64,000 nt of DNA from Pseudorhizobium xiangyangii. GTDB taxonomy: Bacteria > Pseudomonadota > Alphaproteobacteria > Rhizobiales > Rhizobiaceae. The DNA lies in the NCBI RefSeq assembly GCF_020531965.1, contig NZ_JAJAWH010000004.1, forward strand, positions 62,001 to 126,000, read 5' to 3'. This document shows, one piece after another, positions 32,674-41,013 of this stretch; position 1 is the stretch's first letter, and every line of letters begins with the position of its first letter. A model generated the notes under the pieces. It ran no database searches. It saw only the letters and a list, made by a program, of their open reading frames with translations, and was not told the origin of the DNA. A program made the translations under genes and the position numbers.

Positions 32674-35340
32674 ATGAACGTCGTCGTTGTAGAATCTCCC
32701 TCCAAGGCCAAGACCATCAACAAGTATCTCGGCCCTGGCTACAAGGTTCTCGCCTCCTTTGGTCACGTCCGCGACCTTCCTGCAAAGGACGGCTCGGTTC
32801 TGCCGGACCAGGACTTCGAGATGTCCTGGGAGGTCGATAGCGCATCGCAAAAGCGCATGAAGGACATCGCCGATGCCGTGAAGGGCTCCGACGGCCTCTT
32901 TCTCGCGACCGACCCGGATCGCGAAGGAGAAGCGATTTCGTGGCATGTTCTCGACCTTCTGAAGAAGAAGCGCGTCCTGGGCGACAAGCCGGTGAAGCGC
33001 GTGGTCTTCAACGCCATCACCAAGAAGGCCGTCCTCGATGCCATGGCGAACCCACGCGATATCGACGTGCCGCTGGTGGACGCCTACCTGGCCCGTCGCG
33101 CGCTTGACTATCTCGTCGGCTTCAACCTCTCGCCCGTTCTATGGCGCAAGCTTCCTGGCGCCCGTTCCGCCGGGCGCGTGCAGTCGGTTACACTCCGCCT
33201 GGTCTGCGACCGGGAAAACGAGATCGAGCGCTTCGTTTCCGAGGAATACTGGAATATCTCCGCGCTTCTGCGCACCCCGCGAGGCGATGAATTCGAGGCG
33301 CGTCTCGTTTCGGCAGACGGCAAGCGGCTGCAGAACCGTGCGATCAAGACCGGCGATGACGCCGGTCGCCTGAAGTCGCTGCTCGAAGGTGCGGCCTACA
33401 CGGTCGATACCGTCGAGGCCAAGCCGGTCAAGCGCAACCCAGGCCCACCCTTCACCACATCCACGCTGCAGCAGGCCGCCTCCTCCAATCTCGGCTTCAA
33501 CGCGTCGCGTACCATGCAGGTCGCGCAGAAGCTTTATGAAGGTTTCGATATCGGCGGCGAAACGGTCGGCCTCATTACCTATATGCGTACCGACGGCGTG
33601 CAGATGGCACCGGAAGCAATAGACGGCGCGCGCCACGCGATCGTGGATCAGTTCGGCGACCGCTACCTGCCGGAAAAGCCGCGCCAGTATTCCACCAAGG
33701 CGAAGAACGCCCAGGAGGCCCACGAAGCGATCCGCCCAACCGATTTCAATCGCTCGCCAGACAAGGTGCGCCCTTATCTCGATGCCGATCAGGCACGCCT
33801 CTACGAACTGATCTGGAAGCGCGGCATCGCCAGCCAGATGGCGTCCGCCGAGATCGAGCGGACGACGGTCGAAATCATCGCCGACAATGACGGCCAGAAG
33901 GCCGGACTGCGCGCGGTCGGTTCCGTCATCCGGTTCGACGGCTTCCTCGGTGCCTACACGGACAGCCGCGAAGACGCCGACAAGAATGACGATGACGACG
34001 CCGATGGCCGCCTCCCCGAGGTCAACGCCCGCGAAAAGCTAGACAGGCAGAAGGTCAACTCCAGCCAGCATTTCACCGAGCCGCCGCCGCGCTATTCGGA
34101 AGCCTCGCTGATCAAAAAGATGGAAGAGCTCGGCATCGGCCGGCCGTCCACCTATGCCGCGACGCTCAAGACGCTGAGCGACCGCGAATATATCGTCGTC
34201 GACAAGCGCAAGCTGATCCCGCATTCCAAGGGTCGGCTGGTGACGGCTTTCCTCGAGAGCTTCTTCACCAAGTATGTGGAATACGATTTCACGGCCGACC
34301 TCGAGGAAAAGCTCGACAAGATCTCTGCCGGTGAACTCGACTGGAAACAGGTCCTGCGCGAGTTCTGGCAGGATTTCTTCGCCCAGATCGAAGACACCAA
34401 GGAACTGCGCGTCACCAACGTGCTGGACGCCTTGAACGAAACGCTGGCACCGCTCGTCTTCCCCAAGCGGGAGGACGGCAGCGATCCGCGCATTTGCCAG
34501 GTGTGCGGCACCGGCAACCTGTCGCTGAAGCTCGGCAAGTACGGCGCGTTCGTCGGCTGCTCGAACTATCCCGAGTGCAACTTCACCCGCCAGCTTTCCT
34601 CGGACGGGGCGGAAGCGGAGGCATCCGGCCTGAACGAGCCGAAGGCACTCGGCGCGGACCCGAATACGGGTGAGGAACTGACCCTCCGCTCCGGCCGCTT
34701 CGGACCTTATATCCAGCGCGGTGAAGGCAAGGAGGCCAAACGCTCGTCGTTGCCCAAGGGCTGGAAGCCGGAAGATATCGACCACGAGAAGGCGCTGGCG
34801 CTTATCAGCCTGCCTCGCGACGTCGGCAAGCATCCGGAATCCGGCAAGATGATCTCGGCCGGCCTCGGACGTTATGGTCCATTCCTCTTGCATGACGGCG
34901 CCTACGCGAACCTCGAAAGCATCGAGGACGTGTTCTCGGTCGGCCTCAACCGCGCCGTGATCGTGATCGCCGAAAAGCAGGCGAAGGGTCCGGGCGGCCG
35001 CAGCACGCCTGCAGCCCTGAAGGAACTCGGAGATCACCCCGACGGCGGCGCAATTACCGTTCGCGATGGCAAGTACGGCCCCTACGTCAATTGGGGCAAG
35101 GTCAACGCGACCCTCCCCAAGGGCAAGGATCCGCAGTCCGTGACTGTGGAAGAGGCATTGGCGCTGATCGTCGAAAAGGGCGGCAAGGCCTCCTCCGGCA
35201 AGGCGAAGTCAAGCAAGGCGAAGACATCGGCGGGCGCAACGAAGAAGGCCGCACCGAAGACAAAGTCTGCCGCTAAGCCCAAGGCAGCCGCGAAGAACAC
35301 CGCAAAAACGACGACCAAGGCAAAGAAGACGGGTACGTGA
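32674..35340 (+). CDS. topA: DNA topoisomerase I
   Basis: It relaxes negatively supercoiled DNA. The 888 residues begin with the TOPRIM domain (VVVESPSKAKTINKYLG, then ATDPDREGEAISWHV at about 76-90). The catalytic tyrosine is in GLITYMRTDGV (about 303). A zinc ribbon (CQVCGTGNLSLKLGKYGAF, GCSNYPEC) starts at about 609, further topo C-terminal repeats follow, and a Lys/Ala/Ser-rich tail covers the last 60 residues. Its TGA stop overlaps the GTG start of rnr. Confidence 0.96.
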   Translation: MNVVVVESPSKAKTINKYLGPGYKVLASFGHVRDLPAKDGSVLPDQDFEMSWEVDSASQKRMKDIADAVKGSDGLFLATDPDREGEAISWHVLDLLKKKRVLGDKPVKRVVFNAITKKAVLDAMANPRDIDVPLVDAYLARRALDYLVGFNLSPVLWRKLPGARSAGRVQSVTLRLVCDRENEIERFVSEEYWNISALLRTPRGDEFEARLVSADGKRLQNRAIKTGDDAGRLKSLLEGAAYTVDTVEAKPVKRNPGPPFTTSTLQQAASSNLGFNASRTMQVAQKLYEGFDIGGETVGLITYMRTDGVQMAPEAIDGARHAIVDQFGDRYLPEKPRQYSTKAKNAQEAHEAIRPTDFNRSPDKVRPYLDADQARLYELIWKRGIASQMASAEIERTTVEIIADNDGQKAGLRAVGSVIRFDGFLGAYTDSREDADKNDDDDADGRLPEVNAREKLDRQKVNSSQHFTEPPPRYSEASLIKKMEELGIGRPSTYAATLKTLSDREYIVVDKRKLIPHSKGRLVTAFLESFFTKYVEYDFTADLEEKLDKISAGELDWKQVLREFWQDFFAQIEDTKELRVTNVLDALNETLAPLVFPKREDGSDPRICQVCGTGNLSLKLGKYGAFVGCSNYPECNFTRQLSSDGAEAEASGLNEPKALGADPNTGEELTLRSGRFGPYIQRGEGKEAKRSSLPKGWKPEDIDHEKALALISLPRDVGKHPESGKMISAGLGRYGPFLLHDGAYANLESIEDVFSVGLNRAVIVIAEKQAKGPGGRSTPAALKELGDHPDGGAITVRDGKYGPYVNWGKVNATLPKGKDPQSVTVEEALALIVEKGGKASSGKAKSSKAKTSAGATKKAAPKTKSAAKPKAAAKNTAKTTTKAKKTGT

Positions 35341-37709
35341 AAACACCGCGCGACAGGACGAATGCCCCGACCGGAAACGGCGACAAGCCGAAGAGCAGGC
35401 GCACCGACAGGCGCGCCAATGGAGAGCCCAAGACATCGGGCTCTTCCATCATCCATGGCGCCGTCCCGCCGCGTGAAGTGCTTCTCGAATTCATCGCGGA
35501 CAATCCGGATCACGCCTCGAAACGCGAGATTGCCAAGGCCTTCGGCCTGAAGGGCGAGACGCGAGTCGAGCTCAAGGACCTGTTGCGTACTCTCGAGGAT
35601 GAAGGCCTTCTCAAAAAGAGCCGGAAATCGTTGTCGCGACCCGGAGCACTTCCCCCCGTCACGGTCCTCGACATCACCACACGCGACAAGGACGGCGAGT
35701 TGATCGGCCGGCCGGCGGAATGGCCTGATGATCAGGGGGCAGCACCCGCCGTACTGATCCGCCAGTCCTCCGAACAGCGCGGCAAGGGGAAGGCACCGTC
35801 AGCCGGTCTCAACGACCGCGTGCTGGCCAAGATCTTTACCAACAAGGACCGCGCCGGCCCGGCCTACACCGCACGCGTCATCAAGATCATCGACCGCCGT
35901 CGCGGCGCTTCGCTGGGTGTCGTCCGCATGATGCAGGACGAGATCCGGCTCATGCCGATCGAGCGGCGCGGCGACGAGATGGTGATCGAGCGCGACAGCC
36001 TCGGAGATGCCAAGGACGGCGATCTCGTGGAGGTCGAAGTCGCCCGGAGCGGACGATTTGGCCTTCCGCGCGCACGCGTCCTTTCTGTCGTTGGCTCGGT
36101 CGCTTCCGAAAAGGCGATCTCGATGATCGCCATCTATGCGCACGGCATCCCGCACATCTTCCCGCAGGCCGTTCTTGACGAGGCGGAAGCTGCCCGACCC
36201 GCCACCATGTCCAAACGCGAAGACTGGCGCGACCTGCCGCTGATCACCATCGATCCAGCCGACGCAAAGGATCATGACGACGCCGTCTACGCGGAAGCCG
36301 ACACCTCCCCCGACAATCCGGACGGCGTTATCGTCACGGTGGCGATAGCAGACGTGTCCTGGTACGTCCGCACCGGCTCGCCGCTTGATCGCGAGGCGCT
36401 GAAGCGCGGCAACTCCGTCTATTTCCCCGACCGGGTCGTGCCGATGCTGCCGGAACGGATTTCCAACAACCTCTGCTCGCTTCGCGAGGGCGAGGACCGA
36501 CCGGCGATCGCCGTGCGGATGACGTTCTCCAAGGAGGGGCGCAAGGCCGGCCACACCTTCCATCGCATCATGATGAAGAGCGCGGCCAAGCTCTCCTACC
36601 AACAGGCGCAGGCGGCGATCGACGGCAACCCCGACGAGAAGGCTGCCGCGCTTCTGGAGCCCATCCTGAAGCCGCTGTGGCATGCCTATACCACGATGAA
36701 GCGCGGCCGCGACCGTCGCCAGCCTCTCGAACTCGACATGCCCGAGCGCAAGCTCATGCTGAAGCCGGACGGCACGGTCGACCGGGTCTTCATCCCGGAT
36801 CGGCTGGATGCGCACAAGCTCATCGAAGAGATGATGATCCAGGCAAATGTCGCCGCCGCCGAAACGCTCGAGAACAAGCGCCAGCGGCTGGTCTACCGGG
36901 TGCATGATACGCCCGCACTGTCCAAGCAGGAGACGTTGCGCGAATTCCTCGCAACCATCGGGCTTTCGATGGCGAAGGGCGGGGAGATTCGGGCCAATTC
37001 CTTCAACGGCATTCTGGCCAGGGCTCTCGACACGCCACACCAGACGATGGTGAACGAGATGGTGTTGCGGTCGCAGAGCCAGGCGATCTACAGCCCGGAA
37101 AACATCGGCCATTTCGGCCTGAACCTGATGAAGTATGCACACTTCACCTCGCCTATTCGCCGCTACGCCGATCTCATCGTGCATCGTGCGCTGGTCGGCT
37201 CGCTCGGGCTGGGCGACGGCGGGATTACACGGGAAGAAGAAGCGGCGCTCGACGATATCGCCGCGGAGATCTCGACCTTTGAACGGCGCGCGATGGCTGC
37301 CGAGCGGGATACGATCAACCGCCTGATCGCCCACTACCTCAGTGAACGCGTCGGCGAAGAATTCGAAGGCCGCATCTCCGGCGTCACCAAGGCCGGTCTG
37401 TTTGTCACGCTTCCGGCCTATGGTGCGGATGGATTCGTTCCGATATCGACGCTCGGCACGGACTATTTCATCTATGATGAAGCTCACCAGGCACTCACCG
37501 GCGAAAAGACGGGTCTCGGCTTTCAGCTCGGGGATTCGGTCGACGTGAAGCTGGCAGAGGCCGTGCCGCTTGCGGGCGCCCTGCGCTTCGAGATGCTGAG
37601 CGAGGGCAGGAAGATGCCCACCGCCACGCGCTCGTTCCACAAGGCGGGACGGAGAGATCGTTCTCAGCGGCGCGTGAAGCCGGGAACCAGGCCACCACGC
37701 GGTCGATAG
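35337..37709 (+). CDS. rnr: Ribonuclease R
   Basis: This 3'-5' exoribonuclease degrades structured RNA. The 790 residues show a basic N-terminal leader, a winged-helix region (about 45-95), cold-shock-like domains, the RNB catalytic domain with TIDPADAKDHDDAVYAE (metal-binding aspartates, about 302-318) and SNNLCSLREGEDRPAIAVRM, FTSPIRRYADLIVHR near 603-617, an S1 domain (about 675-755) and a basic tail. The GTG start at 35337 overlaps the topA stop (GTGA), implying translational coupling. RNase E and RNase J are also in this window. Confidence 0.95.
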   Translation: MKTPRDRTNAPTGNGDKPKSRRTDRRANGEPKTSGSSIIHGAVPPREVLLEFIADNPDHASKREIAKAFGLKGETRVELKDLLRTLEDEGLLKKSRKSLSRPGALPPVTVLDITTRDKDGELIGRPAEWPDDQGAAPAVLIRQSSEQRGKGKAPSAGLNDRVLAKIFTNKDRAGPAYTARVIKIIDRRRGASLGVVRMMQDEIRLMPIERRGDEMVIERDSLGDAKDGDLVEVEVARSGRFGLPRARVLSVVGSVASEKAISMIAIYAHGIPHIFPQAVLDEAEAARPATMSKREDWRDLPLITIDPADAKDHDDAVYAEADTSPDNPDGVIVTVAIADVSWYVRTGSPLDREALKRGNSVYFPDRVVPMLPERISNNLCSLREGEDRPAIAVRMTFSKEGRKAGHTFHRIMMKSAAKLSYQQAQAAIDGNPDEKAAALLEPILKPLWHAYTTMKRGRDRRQPLELDMPERKLMLKPDGTVDRVFIPDRLDAHKLIEEMMIQANVAAAETLENKRQRLVYRVHDTPALSKQETLREFLATIGLSMAKGGEIRANSFNGILARALDTPHQTMVNEMVLRSQSQAIYSPENIGHFGLNLMKYAHFTSPIRRYADLIVHRALVGSLGLGDGGITREEEAALDDIAAEISTFERRAMAAERDTINRLIAHYLSERVGEEFEGRISGVTKAGLFVTLPAYGADGFVPISTLGTDYFIYDEAHQALTGEKTGLGFQLGDSVDVKLAEAVPLAGALRFEMLSEGRKMPTATRSFHKAGRRDRSQRRVKPGTRPPRGR

Positions 37710-37720
37710 GAGTCACGTAT

Positions 37721-38173
37721 ATGCACAAGTCAGGCGAGCAGCCGATTCAGTACGGTGGGGTTCCGGAAGCCGAACGGCCGCCCATGCGCTCGATTGGACG
37801 CGGCATGCGAAGCACCTGCCCCGCCTGCGGCACGGGCAAGCTCTTCCGGGCGTACATCAAGCCGGTGGACAACTGCGGCGTCTGCGGTGAGGAAATCCAT
37901 CACCATCGCGCCGACGACCTGCCGGCCTATATCGTCATCGTCGTGGTCGGCCACGTCATGATGACAGGTTACATGCTGACGGACATGGCGTTCCGGGTCT
38001 CGCCCTGGATACATCTGGCGATCTGGGTTCCCATCGCGGTCCTGGCTGCGTTGCTCAGCATCCAACCCATCAAAGGCGGCGTTATCGGGCTGCAATGGGC
38101 GCTGAAGATGCACGGGTTCGGCAGCAAGCACGGCGACGGGCCTGAAGGCCGTCATGGCGGTCCCCACGAATGA
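37721..38173 (+). CDS. DUF983 family membrane protein with zinc ribbon
   Basis: The 150-residue protein has a four-cysteine zinc ribbon (CPACGTGKLF and CGVCGEEI, about 30-56), the HHHRADDLPAYI stretch typical of DUF983, and two membrane helices (about 69-90 and 97-115). Its function is unknown; the family occurs near respiratory and RNA-processing genes in alphaproteobacteria. It starts 11 bases after rnr behind TAGGAG, and its end overlaps the NUDIX gene start by 4 bases. Confidence 0.88.
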   Translation: MHKSGEQPIQYGGVPEAERPPMRSIGRGMRSTCPACGTGKLFRAYIKPVDNCGVCGEEIHHHRADDLPAYIVIVVVGHVMMTGYMLTDMAFRVSPWIHLAIWVPIAVLAALLSIQPIKGGVIGLQWALKMHGFGSKHGDGPEGRHGGPHE

Positions 38174-38865
38174 CCAGCCCAACCGTCGACTCCGTGCCAT
38201 TTGCGGTCGACACCCCTGATCGCACCGGTAGCGTCGCGTTGCGTCCGAAGGACGCCGCGTCCATCATTCTCCTCGACCGGACGAGCGGAACTCCACGTTT
38301 CCTGATGGGCCGGCGCGGTAGCGGCCACGCCTTCATGCCCGACCTTTACGTATTCCCGGGAGGTCGACGCGATCCGCGTGACCACGCCCTGCCCTTCAGG
38401 CGCGATCTTCATCCCCTCGTGACCGAACGCCTGCTGTCCGGGTCGACAGGCCGCAGAACGGTGACGGGCGCTCGCGCCCTGGCACTGGCAGCCATCCGTG
38501 AACTGCAGGAAGAGACCGGCCTTTTCGTCAAGGACGCCAAGGACGAGGCGGACCTGCTTCTCCTGCGGTACATCGCACGCGCCATCACCCCGCCCGGCAA
38601 TGTGCGGCGGTTCGATACCCATTTCTTCCTCTTGCCGACGGACGAGGCCGGCATCGCCACCACGGACCTTCGCGATTCAGAAGAATTGCAGGATCTTCGC
38701 TGGGTTGGCCTGGACGAGGTGCCCGACCTGAATGTCCCGCGCATCACGCAGGCCGTACTCGGCGACGTGAAGACCTTGCTTGATACCGATCCCACACTTC
38801 CATACGGAATGCCCGTGCCCTTCTACTCCATGCGCTACGGACGGTTCGTCCGGACCCATATCTAA
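38170..38865 (+). CDS. NUDIX hydrolase
   Basis: The 231-residue protein has a Nudix box, with FPGGRRDPRDHAL at the start and AAIRELQEETGLFVKDA carrying the REx2EExG core (about 110-126), separated by a longer insertion than usual. This resembles the NUDT8/CoA- and diphosphate-type family members found beside MFS genes in rhizobia. It hydrolyses a nucleoside-diphosphate-linked compound; the substrate is not predictable. It overlaps the DUF983 stop by ATGA, and the MFS gene follows after 9 bases. Confidence 0.86.
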   Translation: MTSPTVDSVPFAVDTPDRTGSVALRPKDAASIILLDRTSGTPRFLMGRRGSGHAFMPDLYVFPGGRRDPRDHALPFRRDLHPLVTERLLSGSTGRRTVTGARALALAAIRELQEETGLFVKDAKDEADLLLLRYIARAITPPGNVRRFDTHFFLLPTDEAGIATTDLRDSEELQDLRWVGLDEVPDLNVPRITQAVLGDVKTLLDTDPTLPYGMPVPFYSMRYGRFVRTHI

Positions 38866-38874
38866 AGAGCCCGA

Positions 38875-40059
38875 ATGCCCCAGCCCCAGTACGACTCGAA
38901 CGGCCACGTCGAAGAAATTCACTGGCCCTCCCTCGTGGCTGCCATCTCCGCCATCAGTGCGGTCGGCATTGCCATTGGCCTCGGCTTGCCGTTGCTCAGC
39001 ATCATCCTCGAGAAGCGGGGCATATCCTCCACGTTGATCGGCCTCAATTCCGCCATGGCGGGCGTTGCCGCGATGATCGCAGCCCCGATCACCACGCGGC
39101 TCGCCCATTCCTTCGGCGTTGCCAACACCATGCTATGGGCCGTGCTGGTCTCCGCTATAAGCGCGCTCGGCTTCTACTATGCCGAAGCCTTCTGGATGTG
39201 GTTTCCGCTGCGCTTCGCATTCCACGGAGCGACAACCACACTCTTCATCCTGTCCGAGTTCTGGATCAATGCCACAGCTCCGCCGCGGCGACGTGGCCTG
39301 GTCCTGGGGATCTATGCGACCGGACTGGCCGTCGGGTTCGCCATGGGGCCCCTTCTCTTCTCGGCCATCGGTAGCGACGGCATAAGACCGTTCCTGATCG
39401 GCTCAGCCGCCATTCTGCTTGCCGCGGTGCCGATCTATATTGCAAGGCGCGAAAGCCCGGTGCTCGACGAAAAGCCCGAGCGCCACTTCCTCCGCTACAT
39501 CTGGCTCGTCCCGACGGCGACGGCAGCCGTCTTCGTCTTCGGCGCGGTGGAAGCCGGCGGCCTCGCCCTGTTTCCGATCTACGCGGTTCGCGAGGGCTTC
39601 ACCGAATCGCAGGCGGCGCTTCTCCTGACCGTGATGGGGATCGGCAACATGATCTTCCAGATTCCACTCGGAATGTACTCCGACCGGCTTCGCGACCGGC
39701 GACCGCTGCTGGCGGCAATGGCGGTCACCGGCATGGTCGGCTCGCTTCTTCTTCCCTTCCTGATCGAGGACTGGGTGCTGACGGCCGTCGTTCTCCTGTT
39801 CTGGGGCGGATGTGTTTCCGGTCTCTATACGGTCGGCCTCGCCCATCTCGGATCACGACTCACCGGCGCGGACCTGGCGGCAGCCAACGCTGCGTTCGTC
39901 TTCTGCTATGCCGTCGGCACCGTGGCCGGCCCGCAGGCCATCGGGGCGGCGATCGACATCACCGGCAATAGCGGATTTGCACTGGCTCTTGCGGGATTCT
40001 TTGGGCTATATGTCCTGCTTTCCCTGGGCCGCCTCGTTTTTAAGGCGAAACGGACTTGA
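38875..40059 (+). CDS. Major facilitator superfamily transporter
   Basis: A 394-residue protein with about 12 hydrophobic segments and the MFS loop motif region ITTRLAHSFGVANTMLW and GMYSDRLRDRRPLLAAMAVTG (in parts: GMYSDRLRDRRPLLA). It looks like a drug/solute exporter of the YcaD-like group. The substrate is unknown. It is last of the topA-rnr-DUF983-NUDIX-MFS run, and its stop codon lies inside the -35 element of the rpmG promoter. Confidence 0.88.
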   Translation: MPQPQYDSNGHVEEIHWPSLVAAISAISAVGIAIGLGLPLLSIILEKRGISSTLIGLNSAMAGVAAMIAAPITTRLAHSFGVANTMLWAVLVSAISALGFYYAEAFWMWFPLRFAFHGATTTLFILSEFWINATAPPRRRGLVLGIYATGLAVGFAMGPLLFSAIGSDGIRPFLIGSAAILLAAVPIYIARRESPVLDEKPERHFLRYIWLVPTATAAVFVFGAVEAGGLALFPIYAVREGFTESQAALLLTVMGIGNMIFQIPLGMYSDRLRDRRPLLAAMAVTGMVGSLLLPFLIEDWVLTAVVLLFWGGCVSGLYTVGLAHLGSRLTGADLAAANAAFVFCYAVGTVAGPQAIGAAIDITGNSGFALALAGFFGLYVLLSLGRLVFKAKRT

Positions 40060-40083
40060 CTTTTCGGGCGCGATTTGTAGTTT
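40055..40083 (+). promoter_or_regulatory. Probable sigma-70 promoter of rpmG
   Basis: CTTGAC (40055-40060) and TAGTTT (40078-40083), separated by 17 bases, match the rhizobial housekeeping promoter pattern. The -35 contains the MFS stop codon. A short hairpin GGCGCGA/TCGCGCC overlaps the spacer and -10 and may terminate the MFS transcript. Confidence 0.6.
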
Positions 40084-40152
40084 CGCGCCAGATTTCGCTG
40101 TGGGCTCCATTCGGCCGTCCACGGCTTCATTTTTCTTAAAGGCAGAACCATC

Positions 40153-40320
40153 ATGGCGAAAGCTACGACCATCAAGATCAAGCTGCTGTCGACGGCTGAC
40201 ACCGGTTTCTTCTATGTGACGACAAAGAACAGCCGTACGATGACGGACAAGATGACCAAGACGAAGTACGATCCGGTCGTCCGGAAGCATGTCGAGTTCA
40301 AGGAAGCCAAGATCAAGTAA
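40153..40320 (+). CDS. rpmG: 50S ribosomal protein L33
   Basis: The 55-residue protein reads as a typical L33: [20 protein letters not shown], then [18 protein letters not shown] and a basic [10 protein letters not shown] end. It is the zinc-independent form, since no CxxC pairs are present. It has its own promoter at the MFS stop codon and is followed by a clear terminator, so it is a single-gene unit. Confidence 0.95.
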   Translation: MAKATTIKIKLLSTADTGFFYVTTKNSRTMTDKMTKTKYDPVVRKHVEFKEAKIK

Positions 40321-40344
40321 GATCGGCTTTCCTGGCTAAAGCGG

Positions 40345-40376
40345 GGCGCGGGCTGAAAAGCTACGCGCCTTTTCTT
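40345..40376 (+). terminator. Terminator after rpmG
   Basis: GGCGCG pairs with CGCGCC, with an inner GCT/AGC stem around GAAA, followed by TTTTCTTT. Confidence 0.85.
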
Positions 40377-40400
40377 TGCCTGGAATTTCTATTGAGGCCA

Positions 40401-40440
40401 AAAGAAAAGCGCCGCTCCAGATCTGGAGGCGGCGCTTTTT
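40401..40440. terminator. Very strong bidirectional hairpin
   Basis: AAAAGCGCCGC and GCGGCGCTTTT flank the palindrome TCCAGATCTGGA, giving a near-perfect hairpin with T-runs on both strands. It backs up rpmG on the plus strand and would end a minus-strand transcript from the region to the right. Confidence 0.8.
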
Positions 40441-40545
40441 ATTCGGGGGTCGATCGGCTGCAACGCGGCACGAGGAACCGCTTGTGATGCAGACCGATCG
40501 ACCGACCCCACGACCCAGGAGATGCGGCGGACCTGAGCATCATGG
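40401..40545 (-). ncRNA. Candidate structured small RNA (or 34-codon ORF) ending in an intrinsic terminator
   Basis: On the minus strand a long stem-loop sits directly ahead of the terminator at 40401-40440. GGTCGATCGG with TGCA (40448-40462) pairs with TGCA and CCGATCGACC (40488-40503); the flanking GGGG and CCCC can extend it, and an inner GCGG/CCGC stem is possible. The same strand also encodes 34 codons from the ATG at 40543 (starting MMLRSAASPG) to a TAA at 40441-40439 right before the terminator, with GGGAGAG upstream. The stem argues for RNA and the neat stop for a peptide; either is unproven. No clear promoter was found. Confidence 0.4.
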
Positions 40546-41013
40546 GGTATCTCTCCCTCTCGGGAAAAACACTTTAACTCAACTAAAAATCGCGCATATG
40601 CGAAACAAAATCAACATAATATTGCTCGCGGAGCGCGCTACCTCCGATGTTGGTTAAGATCGTAACCACCTGATCTGCACTGATATTAATAGCCCACCTA
40701 CACAACATAACGGCCTGCAGACTCCGTGGATTTTTACTTAACTTATATTATAGAGGCTATCCGCAGACTAACCTCTGTCATTCTTGTGGAGTAACGGGAT
40801 GCCGTATAATTCACATCTGCTAATTTACGCTCAGCTATCTCACTGGAATTACGTGAAAAACGTTTTAAATTCGGGGTCATTCGGCATTTGTACTGTGCAG
40901 CTGCACAAAGGCAGCACGCAGCCGAGAGCGCGTTCACGGCTCACCACGATCTTGTGACGATATGTGAGTGCCATTGCGGGCGGTTTTCCGCCGTCCAGCT
41001 TCGGTGACTGATG
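40546..41013. other. AT-rich gene-poor stretch
   Basis: About 450 bases here are visibly richer in A and T than the surrounding genes. I find no frame with convincing coding character or a ribosome binding site. Small palindromes are present (CGCATATGCG near 40596). It may be the remnant of an acquired segment or a promoter-dense regulatory region for a minus-strand RNA. Confidence 0.4.

Noticed and set aside
40376..40657. A 93-codon plus-strand frame after rpmG
   Set aside because: It runs through two terminator hairpins and a long RNA stem; no start signal and no family.
40743..40937. A 64-codon minus-strand frame in the AT-rich island, with a stretch SSEIAERKLAD vaguely like a LuxR helix-turn-helix
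   Set aside because: No ribosome binding site, the resemblance is only a few residues, and the rest does not fit a LuxR output domain.
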